64,000 nucleotides of DNA from Flavobacteriales bacterium (GTDB lineage: Bacteria; Bacteroidota; Bacteroidia; Flavobacteriales_D; Sanyastnellaceae): positions 62,001 through 126,000 of the forward strand of contig JAKMCW010000040.1 in the NCBI GenBank assembly GCA_022428205.1. The letters run 5' to 3'. The notes below the pieces were generated by a model, which saw nothing but the letters and a program-made list of their open reading frames with translations, had not been told where the DNA came from and made no database searches. Of the stretch, positions 35,074-44,437 are shown in pieces. The stretch's first letter is position 1. The number at the start of each line of letters is the position of its first letter. The translations under genes were made by a program, and so were the position numbers.

Positions 35074-37194
35074 ATGCCGGAACCGCTGAGCGCAGCCACG
35101 CCGATCGAATTCCTCAAGGGAATCGGTCCGAAACGGGCAGAAGCGCTGGCCGAGGATTTGGGCATTCGCACCTGTGGAGACCTGTTGTTCCACCTTCCTT
35201 TTCGGTACGAAGACCGCACCAAATTTCACCGCGTTTCTGAGGCGGTTGCTGGACCTGTGCAGTTGCAGCTTCAGGGGGTCATCCGGTCTATCAATGAAGT
35301 AAAGCAGAAGCGAGGCAGTCGGCTCGAGGCAGAATTTGTGGATGCCCATGGTGACACCATGCCTTTGGTTTGGTTCAAGGGTGTGAAATGGGTGGTGCGC
35401 AACCTGCCGGTGGGCAAACCCTGTGTGGTATGGGGACGCGTGTCTGAATTCAAAGGAGCGCGTAACATGGCCCACCCTGAGGTCATGACGGTGCAAGACG
35501 CCAAGTCCGCATCTGCTCTGCACCCCGTCTATGGTTCGACCGAACGTTTGGGCAGGTTCGGCCTTCACTCCAACGGATTGGGGCAGGCAGTCAAGCGGCT
35601 GATCGGCCAATTGCGTGACGCGTGCGGCCCGTCGTGGATAGAAGAGACCCTGCCGGGTGAGATCCTCAAACTGCGGGGCATGCCAGGATTGGCATCGGCC
35701 CTCGAGCATGTGCACCGACCGGCGGATGTCAATGCTGAGCGGCTCGGCCGCTTCCGGCTGAAGTTCGAGGAGTTCCTCTTTCTGCAGTTGCTGCTCGTGC
35801 AACACCGAAACCGCCAGACGGTGCACCAGCCGGGCCCCATTTTTTCCAAGGTGGGGGAGATGTTCAACCGGTTCTACGCCGAGCGGATTCCCTTCGAGCT
35901 GACGGGCGCGCAAAAACGGGTGGTGCGTGAGATAAGGGAGGACACCAGAAATGGACAGCACATGAACCGACTGCTCCAAGGAGACGTCGGCAGTGGCAAG
36001 ACCATGGTGGCATTGCTCACCGCGCTCATGGCGGTCGACAACGGCTACCAGGCCTGCATCATGGCACCCACTGAAATCTTGGCCCAACAGCACCACGCGG
36101 GGTTCCTTGAAATGTTGGGGGACCTGCCTGTGAAAGTGGCCCTCTTGACGGGCTCAGTCAAAAAAGCCGACCGCAAACCCATACTGGCCGGGCTGGCAGA
36201 CGGAACGGTGCACTTGTTGATCGGAACGCATGCCGTTTTGGAACCCGCCGTTGTGTTTCATCAATTGGGGCTCGTGGTGATCGATGAGCAACACCGCTTT
36301 GGCGTGGCGCAAAGGGCGCGCCTGTGGGCCAAGGCGACCATCCCGCCCCACATCCTCGTGATGACGGCGACCCCCATTCCACGAACGTTGAGCATGACCG
36401 TATACGGCGACCTCGATGTCAGTGTGATCGATGAATTGCCACCTGGCCGAAAGCCCATTCGGACTGTGCACCGAACGGATGCGCAACGTCTTGGTGTGTT
36501 CGGGTTTATCCGCGACCAGGTTGCCGAAGGACGTCAGGTATATGTGGTGTACCCTTTGATTGAGGAGTCGGCACAATTGGACTACAAGGATTTGATGGAC
36601 GGCTACGAGAGCTTGACCCGCCATTTCCCACCGCCCGAGTACCGGTTGAGCATCGTACACGGGAGGATGAAGGCAGAAGACAAGGATGTGGAGATGCGCC
36701 GTTTTGCCGATGGCGTCACCCAAATCATGGTCGCCACCACCGTGATAGAAGTGGGGGTCAATGTGCCCAACGCCTCGGTGATGGTGATCGAAAGCGCAGA
36801 GCGGTTTGGCCTGAGTCAGTTGCACCAATTGCGCGGCCGGGTCGGCCGGGGAGCGGCACAGAGTTTTTGCATTTTGATGAGTGACAAGGAGTTGGGTAAG
36901 GAAGCGAGGCGGCGCTTGGAGACCATGTGCCGCACCCAAGACGGGTTTGAGATTGCCGAAGTCGATCTGGAGCTCAGGGGACCGGGAGACCTCATGGGCA
37001 CCAAGCAGAGTGGTGTTCTCGACTTGAAGGTGGCTGACCTGGTAAAAGACCGGGCACTGCTCGAGGACGCACGGGACGTGGCACGACGCATTTTGAAGCA
37101 GGACCCCGAATTGGACCGGCCATCCCATGGTTTGCTGCGGGCCGGTGTGGAACGCTTGCGCGCTTCAAGGCCGGACTGGAGCCGCATTTCTTGA
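35074..37194 (+). CDS. recG: ATP-dependent DNA helicase RecG
   Basis: RecG remodels stalled replication forks and Holliday junctions. The 706-residue protein has an N-terminal wedge (OB) domain and FLKGIGPKRAEAL near the start, Walker A LLQGDVGSGKTMVALL, motif II VIDEQHRFG, motif III TATPIPRTL, and the C-terminal helicase motif QLHQLRGRVGRG. It is 12 nt after the pdhC stop on the same strand. All key motifs are present. Confidence 0.97.
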   Translation: MPEPLSAATPIEFLKGIGPKRAEALAEDLGIRTCGDLLFHLPFRYEDRTKFHRVSEAVAGPVQLQLQGVIRSINEVKQKRGSRLEAEFVDAHGDTMPLVWFKGVKWVVRNLPVGKPCVVWGRVSEFKGARNMAHPEVMTVQDAKSASALHPVYGSTERLGRFGLHSNGLGQAVKRLIGQLRDACGPSWIEETLPGEILKLRGMPGLASALEHVHRPADVNAERLGRFRLKFEEFLFLQLLLVQHRNRQTVHQPGPIFSKVGEMFNRFYAERIPFELTGAQKRVVREIREDTRNGQHMNRLLQGDVGSGKTMVALLTALMAVDNGYQACIMAPTEILAQQHHAGFLEMLGDLPVKVALLTGSVKKADRKPILAGLADGTVHLLIGTHAVLEPAVVFHQLGLVVIDEQHRFGVAQRARLWAKATIPPHILVMTATPIPRTLSMTVYGDLDVSVIDELPPGRKPIRTVHRTDAQRLGVFGFIRDQVAEGRQVYVVYPLIEESAQLDYKDLMDGYESLTRHFPPPEYRLSIVHGRMKAEDKDVEMRRFADGVTQIMVATTVIEVGVNVPNASVMVIESAERFGLSQLHQLRGRVGRGAAQSFCILMSDKELGKEARRRLETMCRTQDGFEIAEVDLELRGPGDLMGTKQSGVLDLKVADLVKDRALLEDARDVARRILKQDPELDRPSHGLLRAGVERLRASRPDWSRIS

Positions 37195-37304
37195 GGCCTG
37201 TGCGTAGGGCGATGAGGTGAGGTGGAGGCTCTTCCCCTGTTGGAATGGGGAAAATCTAAAAGAGCAAAGGCGGGGGCCCCTTTTCAGCGCATAAATTGGC
37301 ACCA

Positions 37305-38234
37305 ATGAATGCAGGCGGCACCACTTTCTGGATCACCCTTTTGGTGTCGGTGTGCCTGGCGGCGGGGAGTACCTGGCTGTTTTTGTCGGAGGCAGAAGGC
37401 GACAGCCTGACAGCGCCGGAATCGGCATTGTCTGAACCCGAGGTTGCGGAAGCGGACGTGGAGGCCGAGCTGGAAGAACCCGCTTCGGCCGATGCCGATG
37501 TCCAAGCTGATGTGACGTTCAGTTTTGCCCAAGAATTCGCGCGTTTCGGAGATGGCACTTACCTCGAGCAGGACGACCTGTTTAAGGTGACGTTCCGCGG
37601 GGCAGCAGGAGAAGCCCTGTGGTCGTGGGAAATGGACGGTCCCTTACTGGCGGCGGTGCGCCCCGATGCCAATGATGACGGGCCCAAGGAGTTCTTTTTG
37701 GTCGATTCAAGACAGGGTGTCGGGTTGGACCCATCGGGGCGGCCCATCACAGGATTCAAGGTGAAACCTTCGGCCCCCATCACCAGTTTTGCCATGGTGG
37801 ATTATGAGGGGGATGGGCAAGAGCGCTACCTGTTTGGTCTGGCCGATGGCCGTGTACTCAACCACCGCAATTTGGGAGAGGCTACGCCAGGTTGGCGGCA
37901 CAGCTCCAAAGGATCTGGTATACAAGCCATCGCCCACCTGCGGGCTGGCCGCAAGGATTATGTCTGTACTGTCGATGAAGCCGGTGTCGTCATGTTGCTG
38001 AAGCGCAATGGGCAGCGTCGCTTGAGGACCCCGGTCCAATTGAACCGCTCAGCAGGCGCCAGGGCCGTGGCCTTTGATGTGCATGCCGACATTGGCAGCA
38101 GCAAGCTCATCACGAGGGGTGAGGAAGGACAGGTGGAGTCCCGGCGCTTCGACGACGGTGTTCCCACCGCCGCATCCGCCGCGGAACAGCAATTGTTGGA
38201 GACAGAAGAAGCCCGACTCCAGGCCGGGGAATAA
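37305..38234 (+). CDS. Hypothetical membrane-anchored protein, possibly beta-propeller-like
   Basis: Not recognised. The preferred start is ATG 37305 (MNAGGTTF), 309 residues. An N-terminal signal-anchor (FWITLLVSVCLAAGSTWLFL) is followed by a highly acidic Glu/Ala-rich linker at about 30-70. The body has repeated short blocks such as AVRPDANDDGPKEFFLV, MVDYEGDGQERYLFGLADG and DYVCTVDEAGVVMLLKRNGQ, which look like PQQ/VCBS-type propeller blades reporting 'value-of-the-database' strands. No catalytic motif. It follows recG by 110 nt and converges with the acyl-CoA dehydrogenase. Confidence 0.6.
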   Translation: MNAGGTTFWITLLVSVCLAAGSTWLFLSEAEGDSLTAPESALSEPEVAEADVEAELEEPASADADVQADVTFSFAQEFARFGDGTYLEQDDLFKVTFRGAAGEALWSWEMDGPLLAAVRPDANDDGPKEFFLVDSRQGVGLDPSGRPITGFKVKPSAPITSFAMVDYEGDGQERYLFGLADGRVLNHRNLGEATPGWRHSSKGSGIQAIAHLRAGRKDYVCTVDEAGVVMLLKRNGQRRLRTPVQLNRSAGARAVAFDVHADIGSSKLITRGEEGQVESRRFDDGVPTAASAAEQQLLETEEARLQAGE

Positions 38235-38238
38235 CCCG

Positions 38239-39381
38239 TTAGTCCTGCAGAATGGCCCGGGAAATCACGATGCGTTGGACTTCGCTCGTGCCTTCGTAAA
38301 TCTGGGTGATTTTGGAATCACGCATGAGCCGCTCGACGTGGTATTCCTTCACAAAACCATAGCCGCCATGCACTTGCACCGCCTGGTCGGTGACCCGGCC
38401 TGCGACCTCTGAAGCGTAGAGCTTGGCCATGGAACTGGCGAGGTCATAATCCTGGCCTTGGTCCTTGAGCCAGGCTGCTTTGAGGCAGAGCATGCGGGCC
38501 GCCTCCACTTCCGTGGCCATATCGGCCAGCTTGAAGGCGATGGCCTGGTGCTTGTGAATTTCCTTGCCGAAGGCTTTGCGCTCTTTGGAGTAGGCCAAGG
38601 CAAACTCCATGGCGCCAGAGGCAATCCCCAATGCTTGGGCAGCGATGCCGATGCGCCCGCCGGAGAGGGTTTTCATGGCAAACTTGAATCCGAATCCGTC
38701 TTCTCCGATGCGGTTGGCTTTGGGCACTTTGACGTCTTGAAACATCAAGGTGTGCGTATCGCTACCGCGAATGCCCATCTTGTCTTCTTTGGCGCCTACC
38801 GTGAAGCCTTCCATGCCGCGCTCGACGACCAGGCAGTTGATGCCGCGGTGGCCCTTGTCAGCGTCTGTTTGTGCGATGACCAGATACGTGCTGGCGGATC
38901 CGCCGTTGGTGATCCAGTTTTTGGTGCCGTTCAGCAGGTAATGGTCGCCCATGTCAATCGCCGTGGTCCGCTGGCTGGTGGCATCACTGCCGGCTTCGGG
39001 TTCGCTCAGACAAAAAGCCCCAATCTTTTGGCCGCTGGCAAGGGGTTTGAGGAACTGTTCTTTCTGGGCCTCGCTTCCAAATTCCTCGAGTCCCCAGCAA
39101 ACGAGCGAATTATTGACCGAAACACAAACTGATGCAGAGGCATCAATCTTCGAGAGTTCTTCCATGGCGAGGACGTAGCTTACGGTGTCCATGCCACTGC
39201 CGCCGTACTTGGGGTCTACCATCATGCCCATGAAGCCGAGCTCGCCGAGCTGTTTGACTTCATCTGCCGGAAACCGCTGCGCGTTGTCGCGTTCGATGAC
39301 GCCGGGCTTGAGTACGTTTTGGGCAAAGTCTCGTGCGGCATCGCGCACGGCTTTTTGTTCTTCGGAGAGTTCCAGGATCAT
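38239..39381 (-). CDS. Acyl-CoA dehydrogenase
   Basis: FAD-dependent enzyme catalysing the alpha-beta oxidation of acyl-CoA in fatty-acid or branched-chain breakdown. Start ATG 39381 (MILELSEEQK), 380 residues. Signatures: GAFCLSEPEAGSDA, KNWITNGGSAS, and the C-terminal QVHGGYGFVKEYHVERLMRDSKITQIYEGTSE region with the catalytic Glu in YEGTSE. Chain-length preference cannot be told. It faces away from anmK across a 44-nt gap holding its promoter. Confidence 0.95.
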   Translation of the reverse strand: MILELSEEQKAVRDAARDFAQNVLKPGVIERDNAQRFPADEVKQLGELGFMGMMVDPKYGGSGMDTVSYVLAMEELSKIDASASVCVSVNNSLVCWGLEEFGSEAQKEQFLKPLASGQKIGAFCLSEPEAGSDATSQRTTAIDMGDHYLLNGTKNWITNGGSASTYLVIAQTDADKGHRGINCLVVERGMEGFTVGAKEDKMGIRGSDTHTLMFQDVKVPKANRIGEDGFGFKFAMKTLSGGRIGIAAQALGIASGAMEFALAYSKERKAFGKEIHKHQAIAFKLADMATEVEAARMLCLKAAWLKDQGQDYDLASSMAKLYASEVAGRVTDQAVQVHGGYGFVKEYHVERLMRDSKITQIYEGTSEVQRIVISRAILQD

Positions 39382-39408
39382 TGCAGGGATGCTCAGTATT
39401 ACCGTGCG

Positions 39409-39416
39409 CAAAGATA
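39409..39416 (-). promoter_or_regulatory. -7 box of the acyl-CoA dehydrogenase promoter
   Basis: The minus strand reads TATCTTTG, an exact TANNTTTG, 27 nt before the start at 39381. A TTTA lies about 17 nt upstream of it as a possible -33 element. The putative -33 falls inside the anmK 5' end. Confidence 0.55.
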
Positions 39417-39425
39417 GCCCATACC

Positions 39426-40562
39426 ATGTCTGGTAAAGCCTCCACGCCTGAACCGACCTTGGTCATGGGTACGATGTCGGGAACATCATGTGACGGCTTA
39501 GATGTCGTCCTGTGCCGCATTGGAAGAAGCGGGCAGCCTGTGGAGCTGCTGGCGCTCAATTCAATGGCCTATCCACGGGCATGGTCCGAGCGGTTACAGC
39601 AACTCGGCGCTGAGGATCTGGCCGGGGTCAAAAAAACAGAGCAAGAGTGGACAGCTTGGGTGCTCAAGTCCTTGCAGTCTTGCGTGGCAGGATGGCGGGT
39701 TTCGCACGGTGAACCGTCCTTATTGGGGTTTAGTGGGCACACGTGGTACCACGATCCAGGGGGCCGTGGAACTGCGGCCATCGGCGATGCTGCTGCGCTG
39801 GCCAATGGGCTGGGAATCCCGGTCGTTGCCGACTATCGCTCTGCTGATGTGGCCGCCGGGGGACAAGGGGCGCCGCTCGTGCCTTTGTTTGATGCCCACG
39901 TTTTTGGTGGGTACGCAGGCTGCATCAACCTCGGGGGGATTGTCAACCTCAGCATATTGCCGACGGACGGCGGAGCGGTGCGTGCTTGGGATGTGGCGGG
40001 GTGCAACCTGTTGCTCAATCGGCAAGCTCGCCGATTGGGGATGTCTTATGACGCGGGTGGCGAACGTGCCGCTCGAGGACATTGCCTGACCGCAACGCTC
40101 GAGGCACTCAATGCATGGCCCTTCCTCGCACAGCAGCCTCCGAAGTCTTTGGCAGCCGAGGACTTGGCCATGTTACATTCCGAATTGGACGGCATCGAGT
40201 CTGTGGAGGACGCCTTGGCCACTGGCGTGGAATGGGTGGCGGCTGCGGTGGGAAAGGCCCTTGAGTCGGCCCCCCACCCCGGCCGACTCCTGCTGACCGG
40301 AGGTGGCGCTCACAATGCGTTTTTGGTCGGCCGCATGGCCGCACACATGCCCAGAGGATGGACTGCAGAAGTGCCTGGGAGCATGTGGGTGGATGGAAAA
40401 GAGGCTGCCGCTTTTGCTTGGCTGGCGTGGCGCACCATGCAGGGCTTACCCACCGCGTTGGCTTCGGTAACTGGCGCAAATAATGACACTTGCGGGGGAG
40501 AGGTCTTCGGTAACTTCGCCACACGTGAGGGGCAATGGGCCCCCCGCAACCTTGAAGGATGA
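39426..40562 (+). CDS. anmK: Anhydro-N-acetylmuramic acid kinase
   Basis: AnmK phosphorylates and opens 1,6-anhydro-MurNAc in peptidoglycan recycling. Start ATG 39426 (MSGKASTPEP) gives 378 residues; the track start lies within the divergent dehydrogenase. The family motif VMGTMSGTSCDGLDVVL, NLGGIVNLSILP, and LLTGGGAHNAFL (ATP site) are present. It overlaps the next gene by 4 nt (ATGA), implying coupled translation. Confidence 0.95.
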   Translation: MSGKASTPEPTLVMGTMSGTSCDGLDVVLCRIGRSGQPVELLALNSMAYPRAWSERLQQLGAEDLAGVKKTEQEWTAWVLKSLQSCVAGWRVSHGEPSLLGFSGHTWYHDPGGRGTAAIGDAAALANGLGIPVVADYRSADVAAGGQGAPLVPLFDAHVFGGYAGCINLGGIVNLSILPTDGGAVRAWDVAGCNLLLNRQARRLGMSYDAGGERAARGHCLTATLEALNAWPFLAQQPPKSLAAEDLAMLHSELDGIESVEDALATGVEWVAAAVGKALESAPHPGRLLLTGGGAHNAFLVGRMAAHMPRGWTAEVPGSMWVDGKEAAAFAWLAWRTMQGLPTALASVTGANNDTCGGEVFGNFATREGQWAPRNLEG

Positions 40563-41791
40563 AAGAACTGCTCGAACGGTACAGCCAACGCCCTCCGGAA
40601 ATCGTTTTCGAATGGGCTGATTCAGAGACAGAGGCCCGAGGATGGGTCGTGATCAACAGCTTGCGCGGTGGCGCTGCAGGTGGCGGCACCCGGATGCGCA
40701 AGGGGTTGGACAGGGGAGAAGTGGTGTCCTTGGCCAAGACCATGGAGATCAAATTCACCGTGAGCGGTCCCCAAATCGGCGGCGCCAAGAGCGGCATCAA
40801 TTTCGATCCGAATGACCCGAGAAAAGAGGGCGTTCTGCGCCGCTGGTACAAAGCGGTGACACCACTGCTCAAGCACTACTACGGCACCGGTGGCGACCTC
40901 AATGTCGACGCCGGCAAAGAAGTCATTCCCATGACGGAGGCCTGCGGTGTATGGCACCCTCAGGAGGGGGTGTTCAATGGCCATTTCAAGCCAGATGAAG
41001 CGCAGAAAGTGCGCCGGATTGGTCACTTGCGCCAAGGGGTCAGCCAGGTGGTGGAAGACCCTGAATTTCTGCCGGACGGCGGCGGGGTTCGCTTCCGTGT
41101 GGCCGACCTGATTACCGGATACGGGGTGGCCGAGGCGGTCCGTCATTTTTATGACCTGTACGGCGGTCAGGTCGAAGGCAAACGCGTCCTGGTCCAAGGC
41201 TGGGGCAATGTGGGCGCAGCGGCGGCCCTTTATCTCGCCAAGCAAGGCGCCGTGATCACCGGCATCATCGACCGTGCCGGCGGCATCATGAAACCTGAAG
41301 GCATGGGGCTCGATGAGGTGCGCAGTTTGTTCTTGGCCAAGGAAGGCAACGCCTTAAGGGCAGAGGGGCTCATTTCATTTGATGAGGTCAAGGATGCCAT
41401 CTGGGACATTGGTGCCGAGATTTTCTTGCCGTGTGCGGCATCTCGCTTGATTTCTGAAGGACAATTGGATCGGATGCTCAACGCCGGTCTTGAGGTGATT
41501 TCCGCCGGGGCCAATGTGCCGTTCGCAGATGAGGAAATCTTCCATGGCCCGATCGCCGACAAGGCGGACCGTTCTTGTGCAGTCATTCCTGACTTCATCG
41601 CGAATTGCGGCATGGCGCGCGTTTTTGGCTACCTCATGAGCGATGGGCAAATCAGTTTGTCTGATGCGGCGATTTTTGGTGACACTTCCGAGTGTATCAG
41701 GGCCGCCATGGAGCGCTGTCATGCCCGCAATCCAGAAACCCACGGACTGTCTTCTACGGCCATGTCCATCGCGCTCGAACAATTGCTCTAA
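40559..41791 (+). CDS. Glu/Leu/Phe/Val dehydrogenase family protein
   Basis: NAD(P)-dependent oxidative deaminase for an amino acid. 410 residues: dimerisation domain with GGGTRMRKGL and IGGAKSGINFDP (the catalytic Lys is in GGAKSGI), NVDAGKEVIPMTE, then the NAD-binding Rossmann motif VQGWGNVGAAAALYL. Substrate (Glu versus Leu or other branched chain) cannot be settled by motifs. The anmK-dehydrogenase-nhaD order is a conserved Flavobacteriia neighbourhood from memory. Confidence 0.9.
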   Translation: MKELLERYSQRPPEIVFEWADSETEARGWVVINSLRGGAAGGGTRMRKGLDRGEVVSLAKTMEIKFTVSGPQIGGAKSGINFDPNDPRKEGVLRRWYKAVTPLLKHYYGTGGDLNVDAGKEVIPMTEACGVWHPQEGVFNGHFKPDEAQKVRRIGHLRQGVSQVVEDPEFLPDGGGVRFRVADLITGYGVAEAVRHFYDLYGGQVEGKRVLVQGWGNVGAAAALYLAKQGAVITGIIDRAGGIMKPEGMGLDEVRSLFLAKEGNALRAEGLISFDEVKDAIWDIGAEIFLPCAASRLISEGQLDRMLNAGLEVISAGANVPFADEEIFHGPIADKADRSCAVIPDFIANCGMARVFGYLMSDGQISLSDAAIFGDTSECIRAAMERCHARNPETHGLSSTAMSIALEQLL

Positions 41792-41811
41792 CTCCCAATT
41801 ATTTCTGACAC

Positions 41812-43188
41812 ATGGCCACCATTCTCATCGTCATCTTCGTTGTCGGCTACCTGTTCATCGCACTGGAGCACAACCTGCACATCGACAAAGCAGCCAGCGC
41901 ACTGATCACCGGAACACTCTGTTGGGCAGTTTTGGTGCTCGGTTGGCACGAGGCTCCGGCCCACTTGGCCGATGCCTTTCAGGCGTTTGATCATGGAGGT
42001 GGGGGCCACGGTGGATTGAAGGTCTTCTTCGAGCACCGACTCCTGCACCACATGGAGGAAATAGCGAGCATCCTCTTCTTCCTGTTGGGGGCGATGACCA
42101 TTGTGGAGTTGGTGGATGCGCACAATGGATTTGCAGTCATCACGGACAAGATCACAACGCGTAAGAAGGGCCGCTTGCTCTGGATCATCGGCATTTTGAC
42201 CTTCTTCTTTTCCGCGGCCCTGGACAACCTCACGACCTCCATCGTGATGATTTCGCTCTTGAGAAAACTGATCGCTGACAAGCCCACCCGTTGGTTGTTT
42301 GCCGGTGCTGTCATCATTTGTGCCAACGCAGGCGGTGCTTGGTCACCCATTGGCGACGTGACAACCACGATGCTGTGGATTGGGGGTCAATTGACCACCC
42401 CTGTCATCGTGTCCAACCTCATCCTCCCGAGCATTGTGTGCATGGTGGTGCCCTTGACCATCATGTCGGTGCGCATGAAAGGAGAGGTGGAGCGGCCCAA
42501 ATTGCTCGATCCAGACGAGGAGTCCGATCCGACTTCAAAGGGGGAGCGCAATCTCATTTTTGCGATGGGTGTCAGTGGCTTGCTCTTCGTTCCTGTCTTC
42601 AAGACGGTGACCCACCTCCCGCCATTCATGGGCATGATGATGTCCTTGGGCGTGCTGTGGCTGACCACCGAAGTGTTGCACCGGTCCAAAAACGACCAGG
42701 AGCGCAAGACCTTGAGTGTGGTGGGCGTTTTGCGCAAGATTGACACGGCCTCCGTGATGTTCTTTCTCGGCATTTTGCTGGCAGTTGCGGCCTTGCAAGA
42801 AGCGGGGCACCTCATCCTCACCGCAGATTGGTTACGGATGGCCCTCGGCGACGTGTACCTGATCAACATTGCGATCGGTTTGTTGTCGGCCATCGTGGAC
42901 AATGTGCCATTGGTGGCGGCCAGCATGGGCATGTATCCCATTGCGGACCCAGGCGCGACAGAATGGTTGGGGTACTTCGTGCAGGACGGCCTGTTTTGGC
43001 AGTTCCTCGCATACTGCGCGGGTACGGGAGGTAGCGCCTTGATCATCGGCAGTGCAGCAGGTGTGGCCGTCATGGGGCTCGAAAAAATCGACTTCGTCTG
43101 GTACCTCAAGCGCATGAGTCTTCTGGCCATTGCGGGATACCTCGCTGGAGCAGGTGTGTACTGGCTGATGTTCGGCCTCGGTGCCTAA
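41812..43188 (+). CDS. nhaD: NhaD-type sodium/proton antiporter
   Basis: A 458-residue membrane protein with about twelve hydrophobic segments, of the ion transporter (IT) superfamily. Motifs: FFSAALDNLTTSIVMISLLRKL and the paired VDNVPLVAASMGMY, plus ANAGGAWSPIGDVTTTMLWIGG, which is typical of NhaD. It would extrude Na+ at alkaline pH or supply a sodium gradient to the Na/Pi transporter. TATTTCTG lies 4 nt before the ATG (41800-41807). Confidence 0.93.
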   Translation: MATILIVIFVVGYLFIALEHNLHIDKAASALITGTLCWAVLVLGWHEAPAHLADAFQAFDHGGGGHGGLKVFFEHRLLHHMEEIASILFFLLGAMTIVELVDAHNGFAVITDKITTRKKGRLLWIIGILTFFFSAALDNLTTSIVMISLLRKLIADKPTRWLFAGAVIICANAGGAWSPIGDVTTTMLWIGGQLTTPVIVSNLILPSIVCMVVPLTIMSVRMKGEVERPKLLDPDEESDPTSKGERNLIFAMGVSGLLFVPVFKTVTHLPPFMGMMMSLGVLWLTTEVLHRSKNDQERKTLSVVGVLRKIDTASVMFFLGILLAVAALQEAGHLILTADWLRMALGDVYLINIAIGLLSAIVDNVPLVAASMGMYPIADPGATEWLGYFVQDGLFWQFLAYCAGTGGSALIIGSAAGVAVMGLEKIDFVWYLKRMSLLAIAGYLAGAGVYWLMFGLGA

Positions 43189-43289
43189 GCGCACCATGTG
43201 AACACCGGGCGGGGGGAAACGCGATGCATTGAACCCGCCTGCGGCATACGGAAACCGCGACCTTCGGCGTTGGACTTCAAGCCCACAGT

Positions 43290-44036
43290 ATGACCGCAAT
43301 GCAATTTCCCTCCCTCGTCCTGATGCGCATCCAGGACCTGACCCTCGGTGGTACAACCGTTCAAGACCCCGGCACTGGTGCTGAGGTGGCCGCCGCCGGT
43401 GAGGTCGTTACGCGAGACGTCTCCATCATGGAGCTCCTCATTTCCGGCGGATGGTACATCATGCTGCCCTTGGCCGTCATGAGTTTCATCGCCCTCTTCA
43501 TCTTCTTTGAGCGGTCCATGGCCATCAGCAAAGCAGCCAAGGAGGACAAGGATTTCATGGCCAAGCTCAAGGACTACCTCTCTGCAGGCAACCTCGATTC
43601 AGCCCGCAATCTCTGTGAGCAGAGTGGAACGCCCATCGCGCGGATGTTGCACAAGGGCATTGCCCGCATCGGCAAACCGCTCAAGGACATCTCTGCGAGC
43701 ATCGAAAACGTCGGAAAGCTTGAGATCTACAGCATGGAGCGCAACCTCAGTACACTGGCGACCATTGCAGGTGCCGCTCCCATGATTGGCTTCCTCGGTA
43801 CGGTGATCGGCATGGTCAACGTCTTCCTCGACATGGAAAGTGCGGGCATGGTCCGGGTGGATGACATTTCTTCTGGCACCAAGCAGGCCATGATCACGAC
43901 CATTGTGGGCCTCATCGTAGGCATCATCGCCTACATGGCGTACAACCACTTGGTCAGCCGCGTGAGCAAAGTGATTCACAAGATGGAGGCGAGCTCCTTG
44001 GAGTTCATTGACATCCTCGAGGAACCCGCCCGCTGA
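43290..44036 (+). CDS. exbB: MotA/TolQ/ExbB proton channel family protein
   Basis: 248-residue inner-membrane subunit of a proton-driven motor. Three transmembrane segments are visible (YIMLPLAVMSFIALFIFFERS; APMIGFLGTVIGMVNVFL; ITTIVGLIVGIIAYMAYNHLV). The TVIGMVNVF and channel-lining Thr/Pro residues match ExbB/TolQ. Its ATG is preceded by an N-terminal periplasmic stretch of ~45 residues. It overlaps exbD by one base (TGATGA region). ExbB is favoured over TolQ by the tonB-like gene that follows. Confidence 0.93.
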   Translation: MTAMQFPSLVLMRIQDLTLGGTTVQDPGTGAEVAAAGEVVTRDVSIMELLISGGWYIMLPLAVMSFIALFIFFERSMAISKAAKEDKDFMAKLKDYLSAGNLDSARNLCEQSGTPIARMLHKGIARIGKPLKDISASIENVGKLEIYSMERNLSTLATIAGAAPMIGFLGTVIGMVNVFLDMESAGMVRVDDISSGTKQAMITTIVGLIVGIIAYMAYNHLVSRVSKVIHKMEASSLEFIDILEEPAR

Positions 44037-44428
44037 TGAACCTTTCACAGCGCAACCAAGTGCAGTCGGGGGGCAACATGTCCTCCATGACGGACCTCGT
44101 GTTCCTCCTGCTCATTTTTTTCATCATCCTGTCGACGTTGGTGTCAAATGGGGTCAATGTGGACCTGCCGCAGAGTAAGGGCACCAGCAGTGCCAGCTCG
44201 CGCTTGACCGTGTCCATCAAGCCCGATGGATCCTACTATTTGAATGGCGTGGCCATCGCGAGGGCAGACATAGAGCCTGCGCTGATGGTCAAGTTTGCCG
44301 ACCAAGCCGATCCGGTATTGTATTTGCAGGTGGATCAAGCCGTGCCCACCGGACAGACCGTTGAGGTCATTGGCCTCGCCAAGGCCAACGACTGGAAGGT
44401 CATGCTTGGCGCACAGCCCACACGTTGA
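44036..44428 (+). CDS. exbD: ExbD/TolR biopolymer transport protein
   Basis: 130 residues with a single N-terminal transmembrane segment (DLVFLLLIFFIILSTLV) and the catalytic Asp in SSMTDLVFLLLIFF, the proton-carrying residue. A small periplasmic domain follows, with a KPDGSYYLNG strand. Overlaps exbB by one base and is 9 nt before the tonB-like gene; the three form one motor operon. Confidence 0.94.
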   Translation: MNLSQRNQVQSGGNMSSMTDLVFLLLIFFIILSTLVSNGVNVDLPQSKGTSSASSRLTVSIKPDGSYYLNGVAIARADIEPALMVKFADQADPVLYLQVDQAVPTGQTVEVIGLAKANDWKVMLGAQPTR

Positions 44429-44437
44429 ACGACCGCG

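Noticed and set aside
34576-36096. A 506-residue minus-strand ORF across pdhC-recG
   Set aside because: Spans two real genes on the other strand and shows no motif; shadow ORF.
36154-37128. A 324-residue minus-strand ORF opposite recG
   Set aside because: Shadow of recG; no conserved motif and no start context.
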